From an uncultured SAR116 cluster alpha proteobacterium (GTDB lineage Bacteria; Pseudomonadota; Alphaproteobacteria; Puniceispirillales; Marisalimonadaceae): a stretch of 59,060 nucleotides of DNA. The stretch's first letter is position 1. Each line of letters starts with the position of its first letter. Made by a program: the position numbers and the translations under genes. Below, one piece after another: positions 8,791-19,008 of the stretch. The notes beneath the pieces were generated by a model. It did not search any database and was not told where the DNA came from. It saw only the letters and a list, made by a program, of their open reading frames with translations. Where the stretch lies: NCBI GenBank assembly GCA_902517815.1, contig CABYED010000010.1:1-59060 (forward strand). The letters are read 5' to 3'.

Positions 8791-9396
8791 ATGTTTGATG
8801 GACAAATAAATAAAATTTTAAAACCAACTTTAGATATATTTGCAAAAAAATTATCACAATATAAGATTCAAGCTAATACGCTAACTTTTGCAGGGTTCTT
8901 TTTTGGGCTTTGTTGTTTTTACTATATAGTAAATGAAATGTTTATCTATGCATCTATTTTTTTATTTCTTAATAGATTTTGTGATGGGTTGGATGGAGCT
9001 TTAGCAAGATTAATTGGACAAACAGATATTGGCGCCTTTTATGATATTGTTTCAGACTTTTTGTTTTATTCATTATTTCCTATATCCTTCATATTTTTGG
9101 ATATAGAAAATGCTTATTCAATATGTTTTCTGTTATTGAGTTTTGTTGCTACTCAAACAACTTTTCTTGCTTCAGCATGGATTGTAGAAAAAAACAAATT
9201 TTTAATTTCAGAAAATCAAAAAAAATCTTTTTTTTATATAGGTGGAATTACTGAGGGATTTGAAACAATCCTTTGTTTTATTATGATGCTTTTATTTTAT
9301 GAGTACATAAATTATATAGCATATATTTTTGGGACATTATGTTGGATTACTTTCATAACTAGAGTGATTTTCATAAGAAAATTGCTTAAATCATAA
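8791..9396 (+). CDS. CDP-alcohol phosphatidyltransferase family protein
   Basis: A 201-residue integral membrane enzyme with about six hydrophobic helices. The family signature is clear near residue 66: DGLDGALARLIGQTDIGAF, then YDIVSD, giving the DxxDGxxAR...G...D...D set of metal and CDP ligands. The spacing between AR and G is seven rather than eight residues, as I recall for a group of alphaproteobacterial homologues. It would move a phosphatidyl or phosphoalcohol group from a CDP-linked donor; which lipid head group is used is unclear. Translation begins at ATG 14 bases after the LysM gene, suggesting an envelope-related operon. Confidence 0.88.
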   Translation: MFDGQINKILKPTLDIFAKKLSQYKIQANTLTFAGFFFGLCCFYYIVNEMFIYASIFLFLNRFCDGLDGALARLIGQTDIGAFYDIVSDFLFYSLFPISFIFLDIENAYSICFLLLSFVATQTTFLASAWIVEKNKFLISENQKKSFFYIGGITEGFETILCFIMMLLFYEYINYIAYIFGTLCWITFITRVIFIRKLLKS

Positions 9397-9483
9397 AATA
9401 CAAATTTATTTTGTTCTAAATATATAATAAAATTATTAAATATAATAAAACTATAATTAATTTACATTTTTGGCTATTATTAG

Positions 9484-9861
9484 ATGATAAAAAATATTAA
9501 ACATTTGACAGATGAGCAATACAGGATAACCCAACAGCATGGAACAGAACCTGCATACTCTGGGGCATATTGGGATAAAAAAGATCTTGGTAACTATAGT
9601 TGCATATGTTGTAACACTATTCTTTTTTCAAGTGAAACAAAATATGACTCAGGCTCTGGTTGGCCCTCTTTTTACAAACCTGTATCTGAAGAAGTTATAG
9701 GCGAATCAGCTGATAATTCATTTTTTATGCAAAGAACAGAGGTGCATTGTGCAAAATGTAATGCACACCTTGGGCATGTTTTTCCTGATGGACCTGAGCC
9801 TACTGGTTTGAGATATTGTATAAATTCTGCTTCTTTAAAATTTCAAAAAATTAATAATTGA
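9484..9861 (+). CDS. msrB: Peptide-methionine (R)-S-oxide reductase MsrB
   Basis: Repairs oxidised methionine (R epimer), 125 residues, normal length. It has the two zinc-binding pairs (CICC near residue 40 and CAKC near residue 88), the GSGWPSF signature, [10 protein letters not shown] and the catalytic cysteine in [10 protein letters not shown]. The N terminus [13 protein letters not shown] is the usual one. An AroE-like gene starts three bases after the stop, so the two are co-transcribed. Confidence 0.96.
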   Translation: MIKNIKHLTDEQYRITQQHGTEPAYSGAYWDKKDLGNYSCICCNTILFSSETKYDSGSGWPSFYKPVSEEVIGESADNSFFMQRTEVHCAKCNAHLGHVFPDGPEPTGLRYCINSASLKFQKINN

Positions 9862-9864
9862 TTT

Positions 9865-10662
9865 ATGTTAGGTTCTACAAAAATTTATGGATGTCTTGCT
9901 GATCCAATTGATCATGTCAAAGCTCCAACTATTTTTAGTTCTATTTTTAAAGAAAAAAATATTGATGCAGTTATGGTCCCTATTCATGTAGAGAAAAATA
10001 ATTTAGAAAATGTAATAACTTCTCTAAAAAAAATTAAAAATTTCGAAGGAATGACAGTTACTATTCCTCATAAAACAACTATAGCTAATTTATGTGACCA
10101 TCTTCAGCAAGATGCTGAATTTACCCAATCTGTAAATTGGGTTAAATTTGACAAAGATAGAAAATTAATTGGAAATAATTTTGATGGCCAAGGATTTGTT
10201 ACTGGATTCCTATCACAAAATTTTTTGTTAAAAAATAAAAAAGTTTGTATTTTTGGTGCTGGTGGTGCGGCTGTTTCTATTGCTTGTGCATTAGCAAAAC
10301 AGAAAATTAAATCTCTGCAAATAATTAATCGTAATTTTGTGAAAGCAAATGAATTGATTAAGAAAATAAAACTTATTGATAAAAATTTGTTCGTAGAAAC
10401 AACTGAATATAAAGATAATTACTTATTAAACGATTACGATATAATAATTAATGCTACTAGTTTAGGCTTATATAAAGATGATAAACTTCCTTTTGATGTT
10501 AGTAAAACTTCATCTGAAACAGTAATCGCTGATATTATTATGCAACCTTCAAATACTGAGCTATTAAAACAAGCAATAAATTTAGGTCGGTCTGTTCATT
10601 ATGGAAAATATATGATAGATAAACAGATTGACTTAGTAGGTAACTTTTTAAATCTTTGGTAG
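9865..10662 (+). CDS. Shikimate dehydrogenase family protein (AroE-like paralogue)
   Basis: A 265-residue NAD(P)-dependent dehydrogenase of the shikimate/quinate family. The catalytic lysine (VTIPHKTT) and the Asn...Asp pair (GNNFDGQGF) are present, as is the nucleotide-binding GAGGAAVSIA motif and the INRN turn after strand 2. The substrate motif that in AroE reads SPIxHSxSP is here DPIDHVKAP: both serines that hold the shikimate carboxylate are lost. That places it with AroE-like paralogues of uncertain substrate rather than with certain biosynthetic AroE. It lies between msrB and gcrA with short spacers. Confidence 0.82.
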   Translation: MLGSTKIYGCLADPIDHVKAPTIFSSIFKEKNIDAVMVPIHVEKNNLENVITSLKKIKNFEGMTVTIPHKTTIANLCDHLQQDAEFTQSVNWVKFDKDRKLIGNNFDGQGFVTGFLSQNFLLKNKKVCIFGAGGAAVSIACALAKQKIKSLQIINRNFVKANELIKKIKLIDKNLFVETTEYKDNYLLNDYDIIINATSLGLYKDDKLPFDVSKTSSETVIADIIMQPSNTELLKQAINLGRSVHYGKYMIDKQIDLVGNFLNLW

Positions 10663-10675
10663 TAAAGGAAACATA

Positions 10676-11074
10676 ATGGAAAATAACTTTGTTTGGGATG
10701 AAGATAAATTAAATAAATTAAGAAAACTTTGGGATGAGGGTTTGCCTATTACAAAAATAGGAAACGAAATTGGAGTATCTAGAAATTCAATTGCTGGGAA
10801 AGCTCACAGAATGGGATTGCCTAAAAGAAATTCTCCTATTTCTAAGTCAGGAGAACCTAGAAAAAATCAGGAAACTTTTAATTCAGATAATAGCAGGGTG
10901 TTACCTTTAAAAATTATGTTAAGAGATGTTGAATGGTCCAGAAACAGGTGTTGTTGGCCTATTGGTGATCCAAAATTACCTGGGTTTGCTTTTTGTGGTA
11001 CTTCAATAATTCCTGGAAGACCTTATTGTGAAGAACATTCAAATCTAGCTTATACTAATACTAGAGAAAGTTAA
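10676..11074 (+). CDS. gcrA: GcrA cell cycle regulator
   Basis: A 132-residue transcription factor restricted to Alphaproteobacteria, which binds RNA polymerase-sigma70 and activates promoters carrying CcrM-methylated GANTC sites. The N-terminal helix-turn-helix (WDEDKLNKLRKLWDEGLP, ITKIGNEIGVSRNSIAGKAHRMGLP) is typical, and the C-terminal sigma-interacting part has CCWPIGDP, FCGTSIIPGRPYC and EEH. The linker is shorter than in Caulobacter GcrA (about 170 residues). The ribosome site AAAGGAAAC precedes the ATG. pepN begins 11 bases downstream. Confidence 0.95.
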   Translation: MENNFVWDEDKLNKLRKLWDEGLPITKIGNEIGVSRNSIAGKAHRMGLPKRNSPISKSGEPRKNQETFNSDNSRVLPLKIMLRDVEWSRNRCCWPIGDPKLPGFAFCGTSIIPGRPYCEEHSNLAYTNTRES

Positions 11075-11085
11075 AATAATGTACT

Positions 11086-13701
11086 ATGAGAAAAGTAGTT
11101 AAAAAAAGATCTGAATATAAACCGTTATTTTGGCTGACCAAGGAGACATTTTTAGAATTTTTAATATTTGATAAATATACTATTGTTAAATCTCAAATAA
11201 TTTTCCAAAAAAACAACTCTTTGAACATTAATTATTATAATTTAAAAAGTCATCTAGAATTAAATGGAGTTGACTTAGTTACTAAAAAATTTGAACTAAT
11301 CCTAGATGATAATCCACCTAAAAAAATAAAGATTGAAAGCCTGAAGAAACAAAATGAAGCAGCTATAATACCTGTGCCTACTCATACATCTTTTGTTAAA
11401 ATAATTACTGAAGTGAAAATATACCCTTCAGCTAACAATTCCTTGGAAGGATTATATCAAAGCTACAATATGCTATGTACTCAATGTGAAGCAGAAGGTT
11501 TTAGAAAAATTACTTGGTTTCCAGATCGACCTGATTGTTTGAGTTTGTTTACAGTTAGAATAGAGGTTGCGGATAAATTTAAAACAATACTTAGTAATGG
11601 TAATTTAATTGAAGAAGGTACTATTAGAAGTAGTAATGGAAAATATAATAGGCTGTTTAAAGTTTGGCACGATCCATTTCCAAAGCCTTCTTATTTGTTT
11701 GCATTAGTTGTTGGTAATCTAGAATCAAACTCTTCTAAATATTTAACATCATCAAAAAAAGAAATTGAAATCAAGATTTTTAGTGAAATAGGTAATAAAA
11801 ATTTTACTAATTACGCAATGAAAAGTCTAAAAAAAGCGATTAGATGGGATGAAGAAAAGTACGGATTAGAATACGATTTAGATACTTTTATGATAGTAGC
11901 TGTTAGTCATTTCAACATGGGAGCTATGGAAAATAAAGGTTTAAATATATTTAATTCAAAGTTTGTTCTAGCAGATAAGAAAACTGCTACTGATAGAGAT
12001 TTACAAAATATAGAAAGTATTGTTGCTCACGAGTATTTTCATAATTGGACTGGGAATAGGGTAACTTGTAGAGATTGGTTTCAATTGACACTGAAAGAAG
12101 GCTTAACTGTTTTTAGAGATCAAGAATTTTCAGCTGATATGAATAACAGAGGTGTTAAAAGAATAGAAGATGTATCATTACTAAGATCAATTCAGTTTGC
12201 AGAAGATGCTGGATCTAACAGTCATCCAATAAGGCCTGATGAATATAAGGAAATTAACAATTTTTATACTCCAACAATCTATGAAAAAGGAGCTGAGGTT
12301 ATTAGAATGATTTATAATTATCTCGGTAACACTTTGTATAAAAAAGGAATGGATTTATATTTTAGTAAATATGACGGAAAGGCAGTTACATGTGAGGATT
12401 TCATAAAAGCATTAGCTGATGGAAGTAAATTAGATTTAAGTATTTTTGAAAAATGGTACTCTCAGTCAGGTACTCCTCATTTAAAAATCACAAGAAAAAA
12501 AAATGACTTAGGATTAGAGCTTAACTTTTCTCAAAAAATTAAAAATAAAATTAGTAATTTACCTATTCCAATAAGAATTGCTTTTTTAAATAAAAAGGGA
12601 TCTCTAGTTAAATTTAGTCTCAACAAATCAAAATTAAAATATGAACATGTCTATTTACTATCAAAAAGCAAAGATAAAGTCTCTGTAATTTCCAATGAAA
12701 AAGAAATTACTCCTTCAATATTACGAGACTTTTCCGCTCCAGTACTTTTAAAAACAGATATAAAAATTAATGAGTATATTCATATACTTAAATTTGATAA
12801 TGATTCATTTAACAAATGGGATGCAGCTCAAAATTTATACCTAAAATGTTTTTTTAAAAAATTGAATTTAAATATTTTAATAAAAACATTAAAAGAATTA
12901 ATTTTAGAAAAAAATGTAAACAATTCATTAATGGCGTTGCTTCTAGAATTACCATCTCGATCCACATTTGAAAATTTATCAAATGACGTAGATCCAATTT
13001 CAATATTCAAAAGAAAAAAGGATTTTATGAAAAGAATTGCTTTAGGTTTACAAGACGTTTTTGAGATTAATGCTTTAAACCTATATAAAAGCAAAATACA
13101 AGATGATAAGAGCGTTGGAGACAGACTGTTATTAGAAAAAATGTTAAAATATTTAATTCTAATTGAGAGCTCAACAGGGGTTGATATTGCAAAAAAAATA
13201 ATAGCGAGTAAAAATATGTCACTTTCAATTATAGGATTAAAATCATTATGCTTGGCTAATAATCAGTTAGCATTAAATTATTTAAATGATTTTTACAAAA
13301 AATGGAAAAATAATCATTTAGTTATTGAAAAATGGTTTGAACTGATGTCGACTTTAAATATAGGATCACAGGGTTTAAATCTAATTAAGCAACTTTTAAA
13401 ACATAAAGATTTTGATTATAAAAATCCAAATAAACTTAGATCTGTTTTAGGTACTTTTCAAAGTGAAAATGTATTATTGTTTCATGCAAACGATTCTTCT
13501 GGATATAAATTTATTTCTGAACAGGTTGCAATTATTGATAAAAGCAATCCTCAAGCTGCAGCTAGATTAGTTCTACCTCTGACAAGATTTAAAAATTACT
13601 CTTGTGAAAGGAAAAACAAAATTAAAGATGTATTGAAAAGTATAAATAAGCCATTTATCTCTAGTGATTTGTCTGAGATAATTGAAAAAGCATTAATTTA
13701 G
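11086..13701 (+). CDS. pepN: Aminopeptidase N (M1 metallopeptidase)
   Basis: A cytoplasmic zinc aminopeptidase that trims N-terminal residues from peptides, 871 residues, close to E. coli PepN. The exopeptidase motif GAMEN is at about residue 278 and the zinc site HEYFH plus the downstream glutamate (LKEGLTVF) at about 314-337. The CTQCEAEGFRKITWFPDRPD stretch before them is typical of bacterial PepN. Beta-sandwich and C-terminal helical-repeat regions follow. The start is an ATG 11 bases after gcrA without an obvious ribosome site. The stop codon touches the stop of the convergent helicase gene with no spacer. Confidence 0.96.
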   Translation: MRKVVKKRSEYKPLFWLTKETFLEFLIFDKYTIVKSQIIFQKNNSLNINYYNLKSHLELNGVDLVTKKFELILDDNPPKKIKIESLKKQNEAAIIPVPTHTSFVKIITEVKIYPSANNSLEGLYQSYNMLCTQCEAEGFRKITWFPDRPDCLSLFTVRIEVADKFKTILSNGNLIEEGTIRSSNGKYNRLFKVWHDPFPKPSYLFALVVGNLESNSSKYLTSSKKEIEIKIFSEIGNKNFTNYAMKSLKKAIRWDEEKYGLEYDLDTFMIVAVSHFNMGAMENKGLNIFNSKFVLADKKTATDRDLQNIESIVAHEYFHNWTGNRVTCRDWFQLTLKEGLTVFRDQEFSADMNNRGVKRIEDVSLLRSIQFAEDAGSNSHPIRPDEYKEINNFYTPTIYEKGAEVIRMIYNYLGNTLYKKGMDLYFSKYDGKAVTCEDFIKALADGSKLDLSIFEKWYSQSGTPHLKITRKKNDLGLELNFSQKIKNKISNLPIPIRIAFLNKKGSLVKFSLNKSKLKYEHVYLLSKSKDKVSVISNEKEITPSILRDFSAPVLLKTDIKINEYIHILKFDNDSFNKWDAAQNLYLKCFFKKLNLNILIKTLKELILEKNVNNSLMALLLELPSRSTFENLSNDVDPISIFKRKKDFMKRIALGLQDVFEINALNLYKSKIQDDKSVGDRLLLEKMLKYLILIESSTGVDIAKKIIASKNMSLSIIGLKSLCLANNQLALNYLNDFYKKWKNNHLVIEKWFELMSTLNIGSQGLNLIKQLLKHKDFDYKNPNKLRSVLGTFQSENVLLFHANDSSGYKFISEQVAIIDKSNPQAAARLVLPLTRFKNYSCERKNKIKDVLKSINKPFISSDLSEIIEKALI

Positions 13702-14967
13702 TTATTTTGTGTTTAAAAAGTCTGGAATTTGACCACTTTCCTTAAAATTTAAATAATTTTCCTCAGGCAGGAGAATTGGTTTAGATTTGTTTTTAATTTT
13801 TTGTTTATTACTATTAGAGTTTTGATTTTCGGATTTTTGGGGGGGAATTATTTTATCAAGGGTTTTTTTGTTAACTTTTTTCTTTATGAGTTTTTCAATT
13901 AATGTAATCGTTTTATTGTCATTATCATCGAAGAGTGTATATGCTTTACCTGGTTTGCCTGCTCTTCCAGTACGACCAATACGATGAACATAATCTTCCG
14001 GATTATTTGGAACATCATAATTAAAGACATGGCTTAATCCATCTATATCAATACCTCTTGCAGCAACATCAGAGGCAATTAGCAATTTAACTGATTTGTT
14101 TTTAAACATTTCGAGAGACTTAATTCTTAAATTTTGTTCCATATCTCCATGAAGAGAAACTATACTGAAATTATACTTTTTTAAAAATTTACTAACTTTA
14201 TTGATGTCAGCTTTCCTATTACAAAAAATCACAGCACTTTTTATAGTATCAATACATAATAATTTTTTTAGATCATTCATCTTATTATTACTACTTGTTT
14301 TAATAAAAGTACTATCTATGTTTTTTGATGTTGAAGAATATGGGTTTACAAAGATTTCTTTTGGATTAATTAATAAATCTTTACCTATATTTCTTATTTC
14401 ATTTGAGAGAGTTGCAGAAAAAAATAATGTTTGTCTTATTTTAGGTAGTAGTTTGTTAATTTTAATTACATCAGGAATGAAACCCATATCTAACATTCTA
14501 TCCGCTTCATCTATGACAAGTAATTTTACATCTTTTATTATAACTTTACCTTTTTCTATATGGTCTAAAAGTCTACCAGGTGTTGCAATTAATACATCTA
14601 CACCTTTCGATAATTTATTTTCTTGTTCTACAAATGATGTTCCTCCAATCAATAATGCCATTTGAAGCTTTAGATATTTATTTATTTTATTAAACTCTTC
14701 AGACACTTGCATCGCTAATTCCCTAGTTGGAGCTAAAACTAGAGAACGTGGCATTCTAGATTTAGATTTTCCTGAATTTAAAATCTCAATCAAGGGCATA
14801 ATAAATGATCCGGTTTTACCTGTACCTGTTTGTGCGCAACCTAAAATATCCCTTCCGATCAAAATGTTTGGTATAGCTTTTTTTTGAATCTCACTTGGTT
14901 CTTTATACCCAATGTTATTAATAGATAACAAAATTTCTTTGCACAAACCTAAATCTTTGAATTTCAC
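13702..14967 (-). CDS. rhlE: DEAD-box RNA helicase, RhlE-like
   Basis: A 421-residue ATP-dependent RNA helicase, likely in ribosome assembly or RNA decay. The motifs run in order: Q motif (EPSEIQKKAIP), I AQTGTGKT (about 43-50), Ia PTRELA, Ib TPGRLLDH, II DEAD (VIDEADRMLDMGF), III SAT, IV-V (ASDVAARGID) and VI HRIGRTGRAGKPG. The C-terminal tail after about residue 365 is basic and low-complexity (KSENQNSNSNKQ), as in RhlE proteins that use it for RNA contact. Assignment to RhlE rather than another DEAD-box subgroup is by overall appearance. Confidence 0.9.
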   Translation of the reverse strand: MKFKDLGLCKEILLSINNIGYKEPSEIQKKAIPNILIGRDILGCAQTGTGKTGSFIMPLIEILNSGKSKSRMPRSLVLAPTRELAMQVSEEFNKINKYLKLQMALLIGGTSFVEQENKLSKGVDVLIATPGRLLDHIEKGKVIIKDVKLLVIDEADRMLDMGFIPDVIKINKLLPKIRQTLFFSATLSNEIRNIGKDLLINPKEIFVNPYSSTSKNIDSTFIKTSSNNKMNDLKKLLCIDTIKSAVIFCNRKADINKVSKFLKKYNFSIVSLHGDMEQNLRIKSLEMFKNKSVKLLIASDVAARGIDIDGLSHVFNYDVPNNPEDYVHRIGRTGRAGKPGKAYTLFDDNDNKTITLIEKLIKKKVNKKTLDKIIPPQKSENQNSNSNKQKIKNKSKPILLPEENYLNFKESGQIPDFLNTK

Positions 14968-15040
14968 AATTATGACCTCATTTAAATTTTATGTTTTAAT
15001 ATTATTAAAAAAGAACGAATAATTTATTGAACTCTGGAAT

Positions 15041-16999
15041 TTAAATATCAAACTCACTTATACTAGAAGCATTTTCTTGAATATACTTAAATCTAAGCTC
15101 TGGTTTTTTCCCCATAAGAATGTTCACTAAATTGTCAACTTCCCTTCTTTTGTCAGCCTCATTAATATCTCTTTTAGGAATAGTTACCTTAAGCAATTTT
15201 CTTGTTTTTGGCGACATAGTTGTCTCTTTTAGTTGGGCTGGTGGCATTTCACCTAATCCTTTAAAACGACTAATTAATCCTTTACCATTAAATTTTTCAT
15301 TTAAAATTTTATTTTTATTTTCCTCGGTTTGAGCATAAAAAGATTGGTCATTTAAAGTAATCCTATATAAAGGCGGTTGAGCTATATATAGATGTCCTCT
15401 TTCAATAATTTCTGGAAAATTGTTGTAAAAAAAAGTTAATAGTAACGCTGCAATGTGAGCTCCATCAACATCTGCATCCGTCATAATTATTATTTTGTTA
15501 TATCTAAGGTTATCAATACTTTTAGATTTGCTTTGATCTAGTCCCATAGCTTGTTTTAAATCATTGATTTCTTGATTTTGTGACGTTTTTTCGCTTGTAG
15601 CACTAGCAACATTCAATATTTTACCCTTTAGAGGTAATACAGCTTGAGTTTTTCTTTCTCTGGCTTGTTTTGCAGATCCTCCTGCACTATCACCTTCAAC
15701 TATAAAAAGTTCAGACTCTTCAAAACTATCATTTGTACAATCAGCTAACTTTCCAGGCAAACGTACTTTTTTAGAGATGGTTTTACGTGAAATCTCTTTT
15801 TCTTTCTTTTTTCTTTTTCTTTCTTCATAATTATTAATAGTTCTATTTAATAAATCTTCTCCTACTTCTTTGAAGTTTGATAACCAAGTTTCAAATCTAT
15901 CTTTGATTGCTGTCTCAACAAATTTTGTGGTATGTTTGTTTACAAGTTTTTCTTTTGTTTGGCCTTGGAATTGTGGTTCTTTAATAAAAACTGATAAAAT
16001 TGACCCTGTGTAAACCATTAAATCGTCATATAAAAGTTCATTAGCTTTTTTGAAACCTCTTAGCTCAGCAAAATTTCTTATAGCTTTTGTCATTGCTAAC
16101 CTTAAACCAGTTTCATGTGTTCCACCAAGTGGGGTATGAACAGTGTTGCAAAAAGTTTCAAAAAAACCAGTTTCGTGATCAGCTAACCAACTTACAACCC
16201 ATTCAACTGTTTCATTATCAATTTTAACACTTCCATGAAATAAAGAAGAGGTAAAAAATGGAATTGAAGAAGTTTTTTGTTTCATATAATCTAAAATCCC
16301 ATTGATGTAGCAAAATTTTTTAGAAGATGGTAGGATATCTTCTGTTTTTAAAATTGATTCATCACATTTCCAATTGATTTGCACTCCTTTGTAAAGATAA
16401 GCTTTATTTTCTAACATTTTAAAGATTTTAATTGGATTAAATAAATTATTTTCACCAAATATTTCACTATCAGGTTTGAAAGTAATTGATGTTCCATTAT
16501 TTTTCTTTATTTTATCTTTTTTTGTAAGCGGTGTGGTTGGTAATCCTCGAGAGAATTCTTGAACATATAAGTATCCGTCACGTATAACTTCTACCTTCAT
16601 GAATGAAGAAAGAGCATTAACAACTGAAGCACCAACGCCATGTAATCCTCCTGATGTTGTATAATTTTTATTTGTAAATTTTCCACCAGAATGGAGTGTC
16701 GTCATTATAATTTCTAAAGCTGATTTGTTCTTAAATTTAGGATGATTATCTACTGGTATACCTCTACCATTATCTGAGACAATTATTGTATTATCATTAA
16801 TTAGATTTACATCTATCGTAGTAGCGTGTTTAGCAACTACTTCATCCATTGAATTATCAATTATTTCAGTTGCAAGATGGTGTAAGGCATTATTGTCAGT
16901 CCCACCAATATACATACCTGGTCTATGACGAACAGGTTCTAAGCCTTCTAAAATTTCAATTTCAGAAGCATTGTAATTATCCAATAAATTTTTTTTCAT
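15041..16999 (-). CDS. parE: DNA topoisomerase IV subunit B
   Basis: The ATPase subunit of the decatenating type IIA topoisomerase, 652 residues. The GHKL ATPase part has LEPVRHRPGMYIGG, HHLATEIIDNSMDE, SDNGRGIPVD and GGLHGVGASVVNALS. The TOPRIM part has VEGDSAGGSAKQARERK and MTDADVDGAHIAALL. ParE rather than GyrB is indicated by ATEIIDNSMDEVVA and the short length (GyrB is normally about 800). The gene for its partner ParC is not in the window. The 128-base upstream spacer contains the glnA terminator. Confidence 0.95.
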   Translation of the reverse strand: MKKNLLDNYNASEIEILEGLEPVRHRPGMYIGGTDNNALHHLATEIIDNSMDEVVAKHATTIDVNLINDNTIIVSDNGRGIPVDNHPKFKNKSALEIIMTTLHSGGKFTNKNYTTSGGLHGVGASVVNALSSFMKVEVIRDGYLYVQEFSRGLPTTPLTKKDKIKKNNGTSITFKPDSEIFGENNLFNPIKIFKMLENKAYLYKGVQINWKCDESILKTEDILPSSKKFCYINGILDYMKQKTSSIPFFTSSLFHGSVKIDNETVEWVVSWLADHETGFFETFCNTVHTPLGGTHETGLRLAMTKAIRNFAELRGFKKANELLYDDLMVYTGSILSVFIKEPQFQGQTKEKLVNKHTTKFVETAIKDRFETWLSNFKEVGEDLLNRTINNYEERKRKKKEKEISRKTISKKVRLPGKLADCTNDSFEESELFIVEGDSAGGSAKQARERKTQAVLPLKGKILNVASATSEKTSQNQEINDLKQAMGLDQSKSKSIDNLRYNKIIIMTDADVDGAHIAALLLTFFYNNFPEIIERGHLYIAQPPLYRITLNDQSFYAQTEENKNKILNEKFNGKGLISRFKGLGEMPPAQLKETTMSPKTRKLLKVTIPKRDINEADKRREVDNLVNILMGKKPELRFKYIQENASSISEFDI

Positions 17000-17077
17000 A
17001 TAAGTTAATTTACTTTATTTGGTGTATAAAAAAATAATAATAACAATATTTAGCAATATTTAGACAATTTTCCAATA

Positions 17078-17104
17078 AAAAACCCAACACGTGGTTGGGT
17101 TTTT
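17078..17104 (-). terminator. Rho-independent terminator after glnA
   Basis: AAAAACCCAAC (17078-17088), loop ACGTG, GTTGGGTTTTT (17094-17104): an 11-pair stem with A and T flanks that would work in both directions. On the minus strand it lies 24 bases after the glnA stop and separates glnA from parE. Confidence 0.85.
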
Positions 17105-17127
17105 CAAATAAAATAATTAAATTTAAT

Positions 17128-18537
17128 TTAACTAGAGTAATACATTTTAAATTCAACTGGATGTGGAGCATGTTCAAACTCGATAACTTCCTCCATTTTA
17201 AGGTCAATATAAGCTTCAATCTGATCTTCTGTGAATACATCTCCTTTAGTCAGGAAAGACATGTCACTCTTTAGAGCATCCACCGCTTCTCTAAGTGAAC
17301 CGCAGACTGTGGGAATATCTTGTAATTCACTTTCGGGAAGTTCATAAAGGTCTTTATCCATTGGTTCACCAGGATGTATTTTATTTTGGATGCCATCTAG
17401 ACCTGCCATTAACATTGCAGAAAATGCTAAATAAGGATTAGCAGTAGCGTCTGGAAATCTTACCTCTACTCTTTTACCATTAGGACTTCCAACAAAAGGT
17501 ATTCTACAAGAAGCTGATCTATTTCTTGCTGAATATGCTAAAAGTACAGGGGCTTCAAAACCAGGAATTAGTCTTTTGTAAGAATTTGTTGATGGGTTAG
17601 TAAAACAATTAATTGCTTTTGCGTGTTTTATAATGCCACCAATATAGTGCAAACATGTTTCTGATAAATCGGCATATTTGTCACCAGCAAATACTGGTTT
17701 TCCATTTTTCCAAATTGATTGGTGAGTATGCATTCCAGTACCATTGTCTCCAGCTACAGGTTTTGGCATAAATGTGGCTGTTTGCCCAAATGAGTGAGCT
17801 ACGTTATGAACTGCATATTTGTATAGTTGGACATTATCTGCAGTGTCTATCAAAGTACCAAATTTTAATCCTAACTCGTGTTGAGATGGGGCCACTTCAT
17901 GGTGATGCTTTTCCATTGGCACTCCCATGTCAACTAATGATAATACCATTTCACTTCTCAAGTCCTGTGCAGAATCTACTGGTGGAACAGGGAAATAACC
18001 ACCTTTAATACCAGGTCTATGACCCATATTACCTTCTTCAAAATCGCTACCCGAGTTGTATGGACCTTCAGTTGAATTTATTTTGTAAAATGATGAATTC
18101 ATTTCAGCTTGATATTTAACATCGTCAAAAACAAAAAACTCAGGTTCAGGACCAAAGTAAGCAGTATCACCAACCCCTAAGCTTTCCATGTATTTTAAGG
18201 CTGCTTTTGCTGTTGATCTAGGGTCTCTTTCATAAGGATTACCTGATATAGGATCTAAAACATCGCAAAAAATTGATAGTGTTGGCTGTGAGAAGAATGG
18301 ATCAACTATTGATCTTGAACAATCAGGCATTAGCTTCATATCTGACTCATTAATTGCTTTCCAGCCAGCAATTGATGAACCGTCAAACATAAAACCTTCC
18401 GCCAATGATTCTTCATCTATTGTACTTACGTGCTGGGATAAGTGTTGCATTTTACCTCTTGGGTCAGTAAATCTTAAATCTACAAACTGGATTTCTTTTT
18501 CTTTAATTGTATCCATGATTTTTTTTGCGTCTGACAT
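17128..18537 (-). CDS. glnA: Glutamine synthetase type I
   Basis: Makes glutamine from glutamate, ammonia and ATP, 469 residues, the usual GSI dodecamer subunit length. The signatures are [10 protein letters not shown], the metal/ATP block [35 protein letters not shown] (active-site His) and the [23 protein letters not shown] arginine region. The C-terminal MDKDLYELP holds the tyrosine adenylylated by GlnE in proteobacteria, so covalent control is likely. It lies 24 bases downstream of glnB on the same strand, the classical alphaproteobacterial glnBA operon, and ends at a strong terminator. Confidence 0.98.
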   Translation of the reverse strand: MSDAKKIMDTIKEKEIQFVDLRFTDPRGKMQHLSQHVSTIDEESLAEGFMFDGSSIAGWKAINESDMKLMPDCSRSIVDPFFSQPTLSIFCDVLDPISGNPYERDPRSTAKAALKYMESLGVGDTAYFGPEPEFFVFDDVKYQAEMNSSFYKINSTEGPYNSGSDFEEGNMGHRPGIKGGYFPVPPVDSAQDLRSEMVLSLVDMGVPMEKHHHEVAPSQHELGLKFGTLIDTADNVQLYKYAVHNVAHSFGQTATFMPKPVAGDNGTGMHTHQSIWKNGKPVFAGDKYADLSETCLHYIGGIIKHAKAINCFTNPSTNSYKRLIPGFEAPVLLAYSARNRSASCRIPFVGSPNGKRVEVRFPDATANPYLAFSAMLMAGLDGIQNKIHPGEPMDKDLYELPESELQDIPTVCGSLREAVDALKSDMSFLTKGDVFTEDQIEAYIDLKMEEVIEFEHAPHPVEFKMYYSS

Positions 18538-18561
18538 ATTAATTACTCCATTTTATGTATG

Positions 18562-18912
<351 letters not shown>

Positions 18913-19008
18913 CTACGCAATTCATATAATTAATTATTTAATTAACAAAATAAATTTAATGTTTAATTATAGAATAAAAAAAATTGATTAAAAATTAAGC
19001 ATAAATTT

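Noticed and set aside
14201-14665. A 154-codon frame antisense to the DEAD-box helicase gene
   Set aside because: It lies wholly inside a motif-complete gene on the other strand; its hydrophobic product is the usual shadow of AT-rich coding sequence.
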